64,000 nucleotides of DNA from CALMEC01 sp963765105. Its GTDB lineage: Bacteria > Actinomycetota > Thermoleophilia > Miltoncostaeales > Miltoncostaeaceae. The translations under genes were made by a program, and so were the position numbers. This document shows positions 41,797 to 53,406 of the stretch, piece after piece. The notes below the pieces were generated by a model. That model worked only from the letters and a program-made list of their open reading frames with translations. It did no database searches and was not told the origin of the DNA. The stretch is from NCBI GenBank assembly GCA_963765105.1, contig CAVXUW010000002.1:1116001-1180000 (forward strand), given 5' to 3'. Numbering within the stretch: the stretch's first letter is position 1; every line of letters starts with the position of its first letter.

Positions 41797-43032
41797 TCAG
41801 GGCGACGTCAGCGCAACACGCAAGTGGTGGAGCGCCGAGGTCTCGGCCCGACGCCGCACGCTTCCACGATCACCCCGAAAGCGCCCTTCAATAGCTTCGA
41901 CGCCGTCAGGACCGGCAATGGCGATCCACACCAAACCCACAGGCTTGTCCGGTGTGCCCCCTCCTGGCCCGGCCACGCCAGTGATTGCCACTCCCCACGT
42001 CGCGCCGGTGACTTCGCGAACCCCACCGGCCATGGCCTCGGCGCTGGCACGCGAAACGGCACCGTCACGGGCAAGGACGTCGGTGGGCACGCCAAGGAGG
42101 CGTTCTTTGATGTCGTTTGCGTAGGCGATGACTCCACCAAGGAACCAGTCTGAGGCGCCGCTCATCGCCGTGAGGCGCGCCCCAACCCCGCCGCCGGTGC
42201 AGGACTCGGCAACGGCGAGGGTTTCCCCGCGGCGGCGGAGGAGGTCGGCGATTGCCAGATCGACGGTCTGCCCATCGTCGGCGTAAACCGCGTCACCAAA
42301 AGCCGCGCGAATGATCTCCTCGACTCGTGGGGCAAGCGCCGCCGGAGCCACGACTTCCAGCTCGCCATCGCGTGTATACGTGCCGATCTGCGCCAACTCA
42401 TCGGTGGGCAGGACGTCGAGTGCCACCACGAGCTCGGCTTCCAAGAGCGCCCAGATACGAAATGTCTGTGAGAGTTCCCCCGCGCCACGTGCGAGCTGGT
42501 CGGCGAGCGGGCCGGACGCAACTGCCGCCGTCCACATTTGCTGCAGCTCCCACGGAGGACCGGGTAACACGACGATCATCGTGTTGTCATGTTCAAGAAG
42601 GGCGCCGGGAGCCGTTCCGGACGGGGGAAGCACGGTCGCTCCCACCGGGAGGGTCGCCTGTTTGCGACGCATGGCCTCGAGCGCCTCGTCATCAACCCCG
42701 TAGCGTCGGGGAATGTTGCGGCTCCGGTTGCGGACCATCGTGAGTGCGTCGGCGTTGAGGGCAAGCTCGCGACCCGTGGCGTGAGCGACCGCCTGCATCG
42801 TCAGGTCATCGAATGTCGGGCCTAAACCACCGGTGGTACAGACCAGCTCGACATCGAGCGCAACGAGGGCAGCCACGGCCGCCTCTACATCGACGAGGGC
42901 GTCACCGACGACCACTGTCCGCACCACGGGAATGCCCCATTCGGCGAGCGACCGGGCGAGGAAAGCGGCGTTTCGTTCTGGGACACGGCCCCCCAGCACC
43001 TCATCCCCGGTAACCAGTACCGCCGCACGCAT
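41797..43032 (-). CDS. cinA: CinA family protein (nicotinamide nucleotide amidase / molybdopterin-binding domain)
   Basis: A 411-residue CinA. The N-terminal MoaB/MogA-like domain reads VLVTGDEVLGGRVPERNAAF, CTTGGLGPTFDDLT, and GTAPGALLEHDNTMIVVLPGPPWE. The C-terminal CinA amidase domain (about 255-411) contains LAVAESCTGGGVGARLTAMSGAS (catalytic Ser), GGVIAYANDIKERLLGV and GVAITGVAGPGGGTPDKPVGLVWIA. It recycles NMN to NaMN and may cleave ADP-ribose. It sits in the rodZ-cinA-thpR-recA chain, overlapped by neither neighbour. Confidence 0.97.
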   Translation of the reverse strand: MRAAVLVTGDEVLGGRVPERNAAFLARSLAEWGIPVVRTVVVGDALVDVEAAVAALVALDVELVCTTGGLGPTFDDLTMQAVAHATGRELALNADALTMVRNRSRNIPRRYGVDDEALEAMRRKQATLPVGATVLPPSGTAPGALLEHDNTMIVVLPGPPWELQQMWTAAVASGPLADQLARGAGELSQTFRIWALLEAELVVALDVLPTDELAQIGTYTRDGELEVVAPAALAPRVEEIIRAAFGDAVYADDGQTVDLAIADLLRRRGETLAVAESCTGGGVGARLTAMSGASDWFLGGVIAYANDIKERLLGVPTDVLARDGAVSRASAEAMAGGVREVTGATWGVAITGVAGPGGGTPDKPVGLVWIAIAGPDGVEAIEGRFRGDRGSVRRRAETSALHHLRVALTSP

Positions 43033-43041
43033 TCGCGGTCC

Positions 43042-43713
43042 TCAGCGAGCCGGTGTCGAGGCTTGCACACGCCCGCCGGCACTCACCAGAAAGTCGCGGG
43101 CGCCCTTCGGGGGGATCACGTTGCGTCCGTCGACGGAAAGGCGCACGCCCGGACCTTCACCGAGGTGAACCCAGATCGACGTGCGGGACACCACCGTCTG
43201 TGACCGACCCGGCGCGATCGGTGCCGGGGTGACGAGCGGACGACCGTCGGGGCCTCTCTCCCGGACTTCCACATAGGTGGGTGTAGTGCCTGATGACTGC
43301 AGGATGGTGGTGAACTCGGGCGCTGGTGGCGGCGCGTTGTCTCCACCAAAGCCGGCCCACACACCAACGGCGGCCAACATCACCAGCGACGATGTCAAAA
43401 CGAGCAGGCGTCCCTCACGGCTGCGCCCCCGCGCGCGGCGCCGTCGGGCAACTTCGCTGTCAGGACCGGTGTCGCGACGACGGTCGAAACGTGACTCGTA
43501 CTCCTCCACCACGAGCCGCCCGTCGAGGTCGAGATGCTCGGCGTAGGTCCGCAAGAAACTCTTGACGTACGTGCCCCCGGGCAAGATCTCGAACTGTTCC
43601 TCTTCGAGGGCACGCAGATACTTGGCACGGATCTTCGTCGCCGACTCGCAGTCGGCGATATCAAGGCCCCGCCGGAGGCGGGCCTCGCGAAGAGTATTTC
43701 CGATGTCAAACAT
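43042..43713 (-). CDS. RodZ-like protein: cytosolic HTH plus one membrane helix
   Basis: A 223-residue protein. The N-terminal HTH_25 domain (GNTLREARLRRGLDIADCE, ATKIRAKYLRALEEEQFEILPGGTYVKSFLRTYAEHLDLD) is the typical RodZ cytosolic domain contacting MreB or other partners. A basic stretch (RRRRARGRSREGR) precedes one membrane helix (LLVLTSSLVMLAAVGVWAGFG, about 102-122), and a ~100-residue extracytoplasmic DUF4115-like beta domain follows (TYVEVRERG, SIWVHLGEGPGVRLSVDG). In other bacteria RodZ organises cell shape and division. No mreB is in this window. It lies between ftsK and cinA. Confidence 0.87.
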   Translation of the reverse strand: MFDIGNTLREARLRRGLDIADCESATKIRAKYLRALEEEQFEILPGGTYVKSFLRTYAEHLDLDGRLVVEEYESRFDRRRDTGPDSEVARRRRARGRSREGRLLVLTSSLVMLAAVGVWAGFGGDNAPPPAPEFTTILQSSGTTPTYVEVRERGPDGRPLVTPAPIAPGRSQTVVSRTSIWVHLGEGPGVRLSVDGRNVIPPKGARDFLVSAGGRVQASTPAR

Positions 43714-43760
43714 GTGTGAAAGTCGTCCATTTGCGGGCGAAGATTCACACTACCAGGACG

Positions 43761-46160
43761 CTAGATCACGGTGTCGTCGTCGGGTTCCGCATCGTCGGTG
43801 GAGGTCCGACGCAAGACGCGATCGAGATCGGCTTCGCCGATTAGCACGTTTCGCGGCTTCGACCCTTCGTGACCCGAGATCACGCCCATGCGCTCCATCA
43901 TGTCGACAAGGCGTCCCGCGCGGGCGTAACCCACGCCGAGGCGCCGCTGAAGAAGTGACACGGAGGCCGTCCCCTGCGACACCACCGTCTCCACCGCCTT
44001 GACGATCAAGTCATCGGCGTCGGGGTCGAGCGGGTCCTCCTCCGGCACCTCAGGGCGCTCCAGAAGGTCCTCACGAAGCTCAGGACGACCCTGGCGGCGC
44101 CAGTGATCAGTGACGGCGAGGATCTCGTCCTCGGTCACGTAGGCGCCCTGAAGCCGCTGCAGACGCGAGGTTCCGATCGGACGAAACAGCATGTCGCCCT
44201 GACCGAGCAGGCTCTCCGCACCGGTGGCGTCGAGGATCACTCGCGAGTCGATCTGCGACGACACCGCGAACGCGATACGCGACGGCACGTTGGCCTTGAT
44301 CATGCCGGTGATGACGTCCACCGACGGGCGCTGGGTGGCGAGCACCAAGTGGATACCCACAGCGCGGCTCTTTTGGGCCAAACGGATGATGGAGTCCTCC
44401 ACCTCGGCAGGGGCAACCATCATGAGGTCGGCCAGCTCGTCGATAAGGACGAGGATCGTGGGGATCTTCTTGTCGCCACGGGCTTCACGGGTGGCGTTCC
44501 AATCCCGCAGGTTGCGGGCGCGGTCCTGCCCCATGAGCTCGTAACGGCTCTCCATCTCGCGCACGACGTTGTGTAGTACCGCGGAGGCGTTCTTCATGTT
44601 CGTCACGACGGGCGTGAGCAGGTGAGGGATGCCCTCGTAGTGGTTGAGCTCGACCTTCTTCGGGTCGATCAGAATCATCCGGAGATCATCCGGAGTGGCG
44701 CGCAGCAGGATCGACGCAAGGATCGCGTTGAGGCACACGCTCTTTCCGGTTCCGGTCGACCCGGCAATGAGGATGTGCGGCATGCGGGCCAGGTCGAGAT
44801 AGACCGCGCTTCCGCCGATGTCGATGCCCAGCCACGACATGAGCGGCCCGGCCTCATCGGGGAAGTCACGAAAGATGTCACCCAGGGTGACGAGCGTTGC
44901 GTTCGGGTTCGCGACCTCCACACCAACCGCTTGTTTACCGGGGATGGGCGCGATGATGCGGATCTCCTCACGAGCCGCCAAGGCGTAGGCAAGGTCGTCG
45001 CGCAATGCCGTCACACGACTGACCTTGGTCCCCGGAGCAAGCTGAAGTTCGTAGCGGGTGACGCGTGGCCCGCTCACTGCCTCGGTGACCTCGGCCTGAA
45101 TGCCGAAGTGCCCAAGCGTCTCGACCAAGCGTTTGCTGGTGTCGCTGATAACCGACGCCGGTTGTGTCGACGGTCCGGTGGAGCGCTTGAGAATGTTGAT
45201 TGCGGGCCGGCGGTACCCGGCCCTGCGGGGATTCTGCGGAGGGATGAGCGTTTCGAGCGCGGCGGCGGGCACCTCGCCCGTGTCATCGTCGGCCCCAGAG
45301 TCGCTGGGCTCATCCGGTGTCGGGGGGGGATACGTCGACGTCAGCGCGCCACTTCCGGATTCGTCCTCGTCGCGACCCAACGCGGGTGAGCGCGGCAGTG
45401 TTCCCGCCCCGGCAAACAGGTCAGGGAAGTGGTCGGCGCCGTCCAGCAGGCTTCCGTCATTCGGGGGTGTCGGCGCCAAGAGCATCTCCTGCTCGCGGGC
45501 GTCGAGCCGGGTACGCACCGTTTCGCCGATGCGCTGGGTGCCGCGCACAGCACCGAGAGTGACGAACTTCGCGCTGCGGCCCATTGCGCGGCCCGCAAAG
45601 GCCGCCCCGTTTCCTGAGCGGCGAAGCAGCACGGACAGGGATGCGCCGGTCACCAAGATTGCCCCGGCGATGACACCCAGAAGCACCAGGATGGCAGTGC
45701 CCACCGAGCCGACGGTGTGGGAAGTGACGAAGTACTCAAGCTCACCGACCAGGCCGCCCCGGCCCTGCATCACCTCAGACGTAAAGAACGCCTCACGAGT
45801 GCGGCCACCGAGGCCGAAGCTTCCTCCGGCCAGCGCAAGAAGCGCCCCGGCAACGAGGAGCCCCAGCCCGAGACGAAATGGGTTTCGTCGCAGAAGCTCG
45901 TGATCGAAGATCAGGCCCATACCCAGGGCCACGACGACGAGCGGGACGAGAACGACGCCGCGGCCGACAATGAGACGCACCAGGGTTTCGAGCCCCGAAC
46001 CCACAGGACCCACGGAGATACCGACGAAGAGCGTGATGGCCAAGAACGCGCCGAGGGCGACGAGCGCCAACCCAGCGATCTCACGGGCCTGCATCGTTCC
46101 CGGAGCGGTCTTCTTCTTGGCCGAGCTGCTGCGTCGTCTGCGAATTGCGGTTGTTGCCAT
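43761..46160 (-). CDS. ftsK: DNA translocase FtsK/SpoIIIE family
   Basis: Membrane-anchored motor that pumps chromosomal DNA through the division septum. The 799-residue protein has four N-terminal membrane helices (about 27-180), a Pro/Asp/Ser-rich linker (about 240-320), alpha and beta motor domains with Walker A IAGSTGTGKSVC (about 470), Walker B TILVLIDELADLMM, and a C-terminal gamma winged helix (VSQGTASVSLLQRRLGVGYARAGRLVDMME) that reads KOPS-type sequences. The linker is short compared with E. coli FtsK, as in many Gram-positive relatives. The 5' end is 157 nt from the divergent SOD-like gene. Confidence 0.97.
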   Translation of the reverse strand: MATTAIRRRRSSSAKKKTAPGTMQAREIAGLALVALGAFLAITLFVGISVGPVGSGLETLVRLIVGRGVVLVPLVVVALGMGLIFDHELLRRNPFRLGLGLLVAGALLALAGGSFGLGGRTREAFFTSEVMQGRGGLVGELEYFVTSHTVGSVGTAILVLLGVIAGAILVTGASLSVLLRRSGNGAAFAGRAMGRSAKFVTLGAVRGTQRIGETVRTRLDAREQEMLLAPTPPNDGSLLDGADHFPDLFAGAGTLPRSPALGRDEDESGSGALTSTYPPPTPDEPSDSGADDDTGEVPAAALETLIPPQNPRRAGYRRPAINILKRSTGPSTQPASVISDTSKRLVETLGHFGIQAEVTEAVSGPRVTRYELQLAPGTKVSRVTALRDDLAYALAAREEIRIIAPIPGKQAVGVEVANPNATLVTLGDIFRDFPDEAGPLMSWLGIDIGGSAVYLDLARMPHILIAGSTGTGKSVCLNAILASILLRATPDDLRMILIDPKKVELNHYEGIPHLLTPVVTNMKNASAVLHNVVREMESRYELMGQDRARNLRDWNATREARGDKKIPTILVLIDELADLMMVAPAEVEDSIIRLAQKSRAVGIHLVLATQRPSVDVITGMIKANVPSRIAFAVSSQIDSRVILDATGAESLLGQGDMLFRPIGTSRLQRLQGAYVTEDEILAVTDHWRRQGRPELREDLLERPEVPEEDPLDPDADDLIVKAVETVVSQGTASVSLLQRRLGVGYARAGRLVDMMERMGVISGHEGSKPRNVLIGEADLDRVLRRTSTDDAEPDDDTVI

Positions 46161-46317
46161 GGGGTGGTCGTCTCCGTCGAAAGGCGGGGCAGTGATACTG
46201 CTGTTGTGATTGGCGGTTGACCCCTCCGTTCCTCCCCCACTCCCTGCCCCCGGGGCTCCCCCGACCGCGCCGGAGTAGGGTTTTCACCAGTTCACAGAAC
46301 AACGACAAGGAGTGATC

Positions 46318-46932
46318 GTGGCGAACCTCCACAAAGTCACGGCGATGGCCAAGCCCGACAAAATTCTGCAGCTCGACGGCATCTCACCGGAGTCGGTGGA
46401 GGCCCACTGGGCGCTGTACGAGGCCTACTGCAACAAGTACAACGAAATCTCCGAGAAGCTTCAGGCGGCCGATCAGGGTGCGGCCAACCAGATTTACTCC
46501 GACTACCGCGCGCTGCGCGAGAACCTCACGTTCGCCATCGGCGGGATCAAAAACCACGAGCTGTACTTCGACAACCTCGGCCCCGGTGGCGGGGCGCCAA
46601 GCGATGCCTTCGGCGCGATGATCACGCGCGACTTCGGCTCGCTCGACGCGATGCTCGCTGAGCTCAAGGCCGGCGGTATGGCGGGTCGCGGATGGGCCTG
46701 GGTTGCCTACGACTGGGATTGGGAGCGCCTCGACGTCTACATCGGTGACGCGCAGCACACATTCCCCGTGTGGAATGCCACGCCGATTATCGCCCTCGAC
46801 GTCTACGAGCACAGCTACATCCGCGACTTCTCAACGGCGCGGCCAAAGTACATCGATGCGTTCATCGCGAACCTCGACTGGGCAGCGATCAACGCCCGTT
46901 TCGACAAGTACCGCATTGGGCAGACCGGCTAA
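46318..46932 (+). CDS. Iron/manganese superoxide dismutase-fold protein with altered second shell
   Basis: Related to Fe/Mn-SOD, which disproportionates superoxide; here 204 residues from GTG 46318 with AAGGAG 5 nt upstream. The four metal ligands of the family are present: His in ESVEAHWALY, His in KNHELYFDNL, and Asp/His in ALDVYEHSY. Several usual second-shell residues are not. The H-x3-HH-x2-Y stretch (E. coli His30/Tyr34) reads H-x3-YEAYC, the Gln before WNH (Fe type) is Gly, no Gln precedes GW (Mn type; here AGRGW), and the DVWEH Trp is Tyr. It may be a divergent SOD or a SOD-fold enzyme of other function. A strong terminator follows. Confidence 0.82.
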   Translation: MANLHKVTAMAKPDKILQLDGISPESVEAHWALYEAYCNKYNEISEKLQAADQGAANQIYSDYRALRENLTFAIGGIKNHELYFDNLGPGGGAPSDAFGAMITRDFGSLDAMLAELKAGGMAGRGWAWVAYDWDWERLDVYIGDAQHTFPVWNATPIIALDVYEHSYIRDFSTARPKYIDAFIANLDWAAINARFDKYRIGQTG

Positions 46933-46944
46933 ACCCTCGGCACC

Positions 46945-46982
46945 GGGGGCGACGGCAACCCGTGCGCGGGTTCGTCGCCCCC
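46945..46982 (+). terminator. Strong intrinsic terminator after the SOD-like gene
   Basis: A 10-bp outer stem (GGGGGCGACG, 46945-46954, with CGTCGCCCCC, 46973-46982) continues into a 6-bp inner stem (AACCCG with CGGGTT) around a TGCG loop. Only a 2-nt bulge interrupts it. No T run follows. Confidence 0.8.
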
Positions 46983-47007
46983 ACTGCCGCCTGTTACGGC
47001 GGTCGCG

Positions 47008-47424
47008 ATGAGCACCGCAGCGGGATACTCCGGCACACCCTTGCCGAAGAAGCTCGGGGTCAAAGACGGCTCCCGGCTGACTCTTCTTGATGCACCACAC
47101 GGTTTCGATGAGCTCCTGGTCCCCCTCCCCGACGACGTCACGATCTCACGACGTCTCGGACGAAACGCCGATGTCATCGTGGCGTTTCACACCCGCCGCG
47201 CAGAGTTTGAGCGTGCCTTCGACCGGCTCCATGGGGGGATGCACGATGCCGGGGGCTTGTGGATCGCGTGGCCCAAGCGCACCAGTGGTGTGCCCACCGA
47301 CATGACCGAAGATGTGATCCGCGACCTGGCCCTCGCTCGTGGCCTCGTCGACAACAAGGTCTGCGCCATCGACGCGACCTGGTCGGGCCTGCGGATCGTT
47401 GTGCGGCGCGAAAACCGCAAATGA
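47008..47424 (+). CDS. DUF3052 family protein
   Basis: A 138-residue cytosolic protein of the actinobacterial DUF3052 family. The N-terminal AGYSGTPLPKKLGVKDGSRL, then the central GGLWIAWPKRTSGVPTDMTEDVIRDLAL and the terminal IDATWSGLRIVVRR are the conserved blocks. The family often accompanies regulatory or envelope genes but no biochemical function is established. It is transcribed separately from the SOD-like gene because a strong hairpin lies between them. Confidence 0.93.
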   Translation: MSTAAGYSGTPLPKKLGVKDGSRLTLLDAPHGFDELLVPLPDDVTISRRLGRNADVIVAFHTRRAEFERAFDRLHGGMHDAGGLWIAWPKRTSGVPTDMTEDVIRDLALARGLVDNKVCAIDATWSGLRIVVRRENRK

Positions 47425-47468
47425 CGGACTGACTGGCGCCCCCGCAATTTTCTCGTGACAGGCGTCGT

Positions 47469-49859
<2,391 letters not shown>

Positions 49860-49876
49860 CGTGCCTCCGACCCGGC

Positions 49877-51523
49877 CTAGACCTCGACGATCACCGGCAG
49901 CACGAGGGGGCGTTGCTTGGCGCGTTTCCACATCAACGACGCAACGGCGTCGTGGATGAGGCGGTGAAGCATGTCGATTTCGGTGACCGACACGTTCAGG
50001 GTGCGTTCGACCTCACCGCGCGTGGCGGCGAGGAGGTCCTCATCGGACGCGCCGAGGCCTCGGGTGATGACATCGACCTCGCCGACTGGGAGGCCGTCGC
50101 GACTCGATACGGTCGCGACGACGATCACGATGCCATCCTCGGAGAGGTGGCGACGGTCGCGCAGGATGCCATCGGCGACATCGCCGATGCCAAGGCCGTC
50201 GACGTAGACGAGGCCGATCTCGAGCGACTCGACGATCGTGGCGCCCTTCTGGGTCACTTCGAGCACGTCGCCGTTGTCGAGCAGGAACGTGTTCTCCGCG
50301 GCAACTCCGACGGTCCGTCCGATGTTGGCGTGCGCCTTCTGATGGCGCAGCTCACCGTGGATGGGTGCGAAGTAGGTGGGGCGCGTGAGGCGCAACATCA
50401 GGCGAAGCTCATCGGCGGCGGCGTGACCCGACACGTGGACGGGTGCGGCGTCGGGGCTCACAACTCCGGCGCCGGCACGCATGAGTTTGTTGATTGTCTC
50501 GTTCACGGCCAACTCGTTACCCGGGACGATGCGTGAGCTGAACACGACGGTGTCACGCGGCTTGATTGTGACGTTCTGATGGTCCCCGTAGGCCATGCGA
50601 CGAAGCCCGGACAGTGGCTCGCCCTGGCTGCCGGTGGTGACGACCACGACCTCGTCATCCGGGTACTCGTCGATGGCCTTGACGTTGATGAGAACCTCGC
50701 TGGGGATGCGGAGATACCCCATGTTGATCGCGAGGTTGGTGTTCCGCAGAAGTGATCGCCCAACGAGGGCCACCACCCGCCCATCGTGACGTGCCGCGTC
50801 CAGCACCTGCTGCACGCGATGGATGTGCGACGAGAAGCACGTAACGATCACCCGGCCCGGCGCCGACGCAAACTGACGTCGCAGCTCGATGCCCACTCCC
50901 CGCTCCGGCAGAATCGAACCGGGCACCTCGGCGTTGGTGGAATCGGCCAGGAGAAGCAGCACGCCTTCATCACCCAGGCGCGACAGGGCCGCCACATCGG
51001 TGGGTTGATTGTCGATGGGTGCGTGATCGAACTTGAAGTCGCCGGTGTGAAGCACAGTCCCGGCGGCGGACCGCAAAGCGACGGCCACGCAGTCCGGGAT
51101 GCTGTGGGTGACACGGATGAACTCGGCCTCGAACGGGCCCACCTGGCGACGCTCACCCGCAGTAATCTCGATGAGCTCGACGTCCTTCAGACGATGCTCG
51201 TCGAGCTTGCTCTTGACAAGCCCTAAGGTGAAGCGTGTGCCCAGCACCGGTACCCGGCCGACGTTCTTGATGAAATACGGTACCGCCCCGATGTGATCTT
51301 CGTGGCCGTGGGTGAGGATGAGCGCGTCGATGGTGTCGACACGACCGTCGAGCACGTCAAAGTCGGGAATGACGAGGTCGACGCCGAGCTGATCGGGCGT
51401 GGGGAACTTGACCCCGCAGTCGATCACGACCATGCGACCGGCATGCTCGATGAGGTACATGTTCTTGCCGATTTCGCCCGTGCCACCGACAGGCGTTGCG
51501 CGCAGCGTGTCTGCGGAGCTCAC
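49877..51523 (-). CDS. rnj: Ribonuclease J
   Basis: Metallo-beta-lactamase-family endo- and 5'-3' exoribonuclease for mRNA turnover and 5' maturation. The 548-residue protein has GGTGEIGKNMYLIE, the zinc motif THGHEDHIGAVPYF, LHTGDFKFDH, LLLADSTNAEVPG, the beta-CASP segment (TCFSSHIHRVQQVLDAA), GSQGEPLSGLRRMA, and HVSGHAAADEL, with a C-terminal oligomerisation domain. The GTG start at 51523 overlaps the dapA stop (GTGA). dapA-rnj adjacency is common in actinobacteria. Confidence 0.98.
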   Translation of the reverse strand: MSSADTLRATPVGGTGEIGKNMYLIEHAGRMVVIDCGVKFPTPDQLGVDLVIPDFDVLDGRVDTIDALILTHGHEDHIGAVPYFIKNVGRVPVLGTRFTLGLVKSKLDEHRLKDVELIEITAGERRQVGPFEAEFIRVTHSIPDCVAVALRSAAGTVLHTGDFKFDHAPIDNQPTDVAALSRLGDEGVLLLLADSTNAEVPGSILPERGVGIELRRQFASAPGRVIVTCFSSHIHRVQQVLDAARHDGRVVALVGRSLLRNTNLAINMGYLRIPSEVLINVKAIDEYPDDEVVVVTTGSQGEPLSGLRRMAYGDHQNVTIKPRDTVVFSSRIVPGNELAVNETINKLMRAGAGVVSPDAAPVHVSGHAAADELRLMLRLTRPTYFAPIHGELRHQKAHANIGRTVGVAAENTFLLDNGDVLEVTQKGATIVESLEIGLVYVDGLGIGDVADGILRDRRHLSEDGIVIVVATVSSRDGLPVGEVDVITRGLGASDEDLLAATRGEVERTLNVSVTEIDMLHRLIHDAVASLMWKRAKQRPLVLPVIVEV

Positions 51524-52389
51524 GTCGCCAACGGAATGCTGAGCACGGTCTTGAGGATGTCGCGCTCGACGGGCGTCGCCTCGACCAGGGGGAGCCGCAC
51601 ACGAGCCGATGGGATGGCACCGGCCATTTCCATCGCGGCTTTGATCAGGATGGGGCTTGTGGTCACAAAGAGTCCTTGGTAGAGGCCGTGCAGAGCACGG
51701 TCGAGGCGAGTCGCCTCAGTGTGGTCGCCCGCGCGAGCGGCCGCGCAGATGGCCTGCATCTGGTCGCCGACAAGGTGGGAGGCAACGGAGATGACCCCGT
51801 CACCGCCGCCGCTGACGATGGGAAGGAGCAGGTCGTCGTTTCCGGCGTACACCAGGAAGTCATCGATGGCGAGGGTTCCGTCGACCTGATCCGGGTTTGC
51901 TTCCTTCACGCCGATGATGTTGTCAATCTCTGACAGCTCGCGGAGCAGGTCAGGCGGCAGGTTGGTCACGCATCGCGCGGGGATGTTGTAAACGACAACG
52001 GGAAGGCCCACCTCGGCAATCGCGCGAAAATGACCGACGATCCCGGCTCGCGGCGGACGGTTGTAGTAAGGCGTGACGGCCAGAACAGCGTCAACGCCCA
52101 GCTCGGCTGCTTGACGCGTGAGATGAACGGAGTGTGCCGTGTCGTTGGAGCCGGTGCCGGCGACGATCGTTGCCCGCCCACCCAGTTCACGCATTCCGAG
52201 GGCAAAGAGCTGGAGCTTCTCGTCGTCGGTCAGTGTCGATGCCTCGCCCGTTGTGCCCGACAGCACAATTCCGTCGGAGCCCGACTCCACGAGCCGATGC
52301 ATCACTGCCACCGTCGCGTCCTCGTCGATGCGGTCATTCGCATCGAACGGGGTGATCATTGCGGTGAGAATGGAACCCAGGTTGGACAT
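51520..52389 (-). CDS. dapA: 4-hydroxy-tetrahydrodipicolinate synthase
   Basis: Condenses pyruvate and aspartate semialdehyde in the first committed step to diaminopimelate and lysine. The 289-residue TIM barrel has ILTAMITPFDANDRIDED, the substrate-binding SGTTGEASTLTDDEK, the catalytic-triad Tyr in VTPYYNRP, the YNIPAR block, and the Schiff-base Lys in IIGVKEANPD. ATG 52389 is used because the 11 upstream codons lack homology. It precedes rnj with a 4-nt overlap. Two unrelated small genes separate it from dapB. Confidence 0.97.
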   Translation of the reverse strand: MSNLGSILTAMITPFDANDRIDEDATVAVMHRLVESGSDGIVLSGTTGEASTLTDDEKLQLFALGMRELGGRATIVAGTGSNDTAHSVHLTRQAAELGVDAVLAVTPYYNRPPRAGIVGHFRAIAEVGLPVVVYNIPARCVTNLPPDLLRELSEIDNIIGVKEANPDQVDGTLAIDDFLVYAGNDDLLLPIVSGGGDGVISVASHLVGDQMQAICAAARAGDHTEATRLDRALHGLYQGLFVTTSPILIKAAMEMAGAIPSARVRLPLVEATPVERDILKTVLSIPLAT

Positions 52390-52418
52390 CGCGGCGATTA
52401 TAGCCCTGGCCTCACACG

Positions 52419-52961
52419 TCACCCCCGAACGACGCGATGCACCCGTCCATCACCGGGCGCTCCGCGCAGGTCCGGCGGGGTGATGACGGCGGTGGGAGCG
52501 ATCTCGGCAAAGCCACTTCGTTCGAGTGTGTCAACGAGCTCCTGTCGCGCCCGGTCCCACGAGGTGACCTCGTGCGAGCCGCGCTCGTTGTGGACCTCGT
52601 GGTGCGCGCCAACGAGGGTGTGTGGCCCCAGCCGAAAGAGACGCACGTGTACGCGATCGGCCCGCGTTCCTCGTGCGATGTGATCGACCATGTAACGGAA
52701 GCGCCCCATCACCCAGGTGCGGTGCGGGTTGCCATCACTCGGTCGACCCCACCCCATTCGCTCGAGCGTTCCCATGAGTTCCTCCGGTGTGACCCGAATG
52801 GCCAGCAGGTTGATCGGGTCGAGGCGTGACGGGTCGGTGGAGCGCCACAGGTGCCGCCACGCCTGGGTATATGGCCACACGGTCGCCGCGCCACGATGCT
52901 CACCGCTGACCAGGTCGGCGTCAGCGGTGAGATGGACGACAGCGTCGCGTGAGACCTCCAT
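52419..52961 (-). CDS. Unknown protein, possibly LssY_C-like
   Basis: A 180-residue soluble protein between dapA and the cupin gene. Recognisable blocks are PINLLAIRVTPEELMGTLERMGW, RFRYMVDHIARGTRADRVHVRLFRLG and GAHHEVHN, a pattern faintly like the LssY C-terminal domain (a D/H-x-H-x-R-hydrophobic-WRLG strand followed by GA). The match is weak. No signal peptide or membrane helix. It is read in the dapB-to-rnj chain (6 nt to the cupin gene). Function unknown. Confidence 0.7.
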   Translation of the reverse strand: MEVSRDAVVHLTADADLVSGEHRGAATVWPYTQAWRHLWRSTDPSRLDPINLLAIRVTPEELMGTLERMGWGRPSDGNPHRTWVMGRFRYMVDHIARGTRADRVHVRLFRLGPHTLVGAHHEVHNERGSHEVTSWDRARQELVDTLERSGFAEIAPTAVITPPDLRGAPGDGRVHRVVRG

Positions 52962-52966
52962 CGTCG

Positions 52967-53377
52967 CTAGGTTCGGGGGATCTCCTGGCCGGTGTCCGGG
53001 TCGATGCGAATACCGTCCATGATGCCCTCACCTGCCGGCGCCCCGATCGCGATCCACACGGCCTCCCGATCCTCGCTGGAGTTCATGATGCGCCGCGGTG
53101 TGTCCTTGGGAACGCGGATCCAGTCTCCTGGCTGCACCGTGATGGTGCGGTCGCCGACGTGAAGCTCCTGAGGTCCACCGGACATGAGGTGATAGATCTC
53201 CTCCTGTTCCTTGTGACGGTGGTAGGCCATGGACTGCCCCGGCCCAAACCGCCAGACACGGCAGGTGAGGTTCTCCGCACCCAGAGCACCGGCGATGTCG
53301 CGGGATGACGCCCCGCCACCACGGCGCTCCTTTTCTTCGACCGCATCGCAGGCGACCTGGCGGAAATCGTTGCTCAT
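52967..53377 (-). CDS. Cupin-domain protein
   Basis: A 136-residue single-domain cupin. The metal-binding motif 1 reads GPGQSMAYHRHKEQEEIYHLMSGG (His, His, Glu, with the usual spacing), and motif 2 QPGDWIRVPKDTPRRIMN (with the PG turn). A ~20-residue basic/Gly-rich N-terminus precedes. Such proteins can be dioxygenases, sugar-phosphate isomerases or sensors. Substrate unknown. It lies between dapB and the unknown protein in the same direction, and so may be part of the same transcript without a lysine role. Confidence 0.9.
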   Translation of the reverse strand: MSNDFRQVACDAVEEKERRGGGASSRDIAGALGAENLTCRVWRFGPGQSMAYHRHKEQEEIYHLMSGGPQELHVGDRTITVQPGDWIRVPKDTPRRIMNSSEDREAVWIAIGAPAGEGIMDGIRIDPDTGQEIPRT

Positions 53378-53406
53378 CTCAGTTTCCTCACGTGGTTGGG
53401 ACGGTG

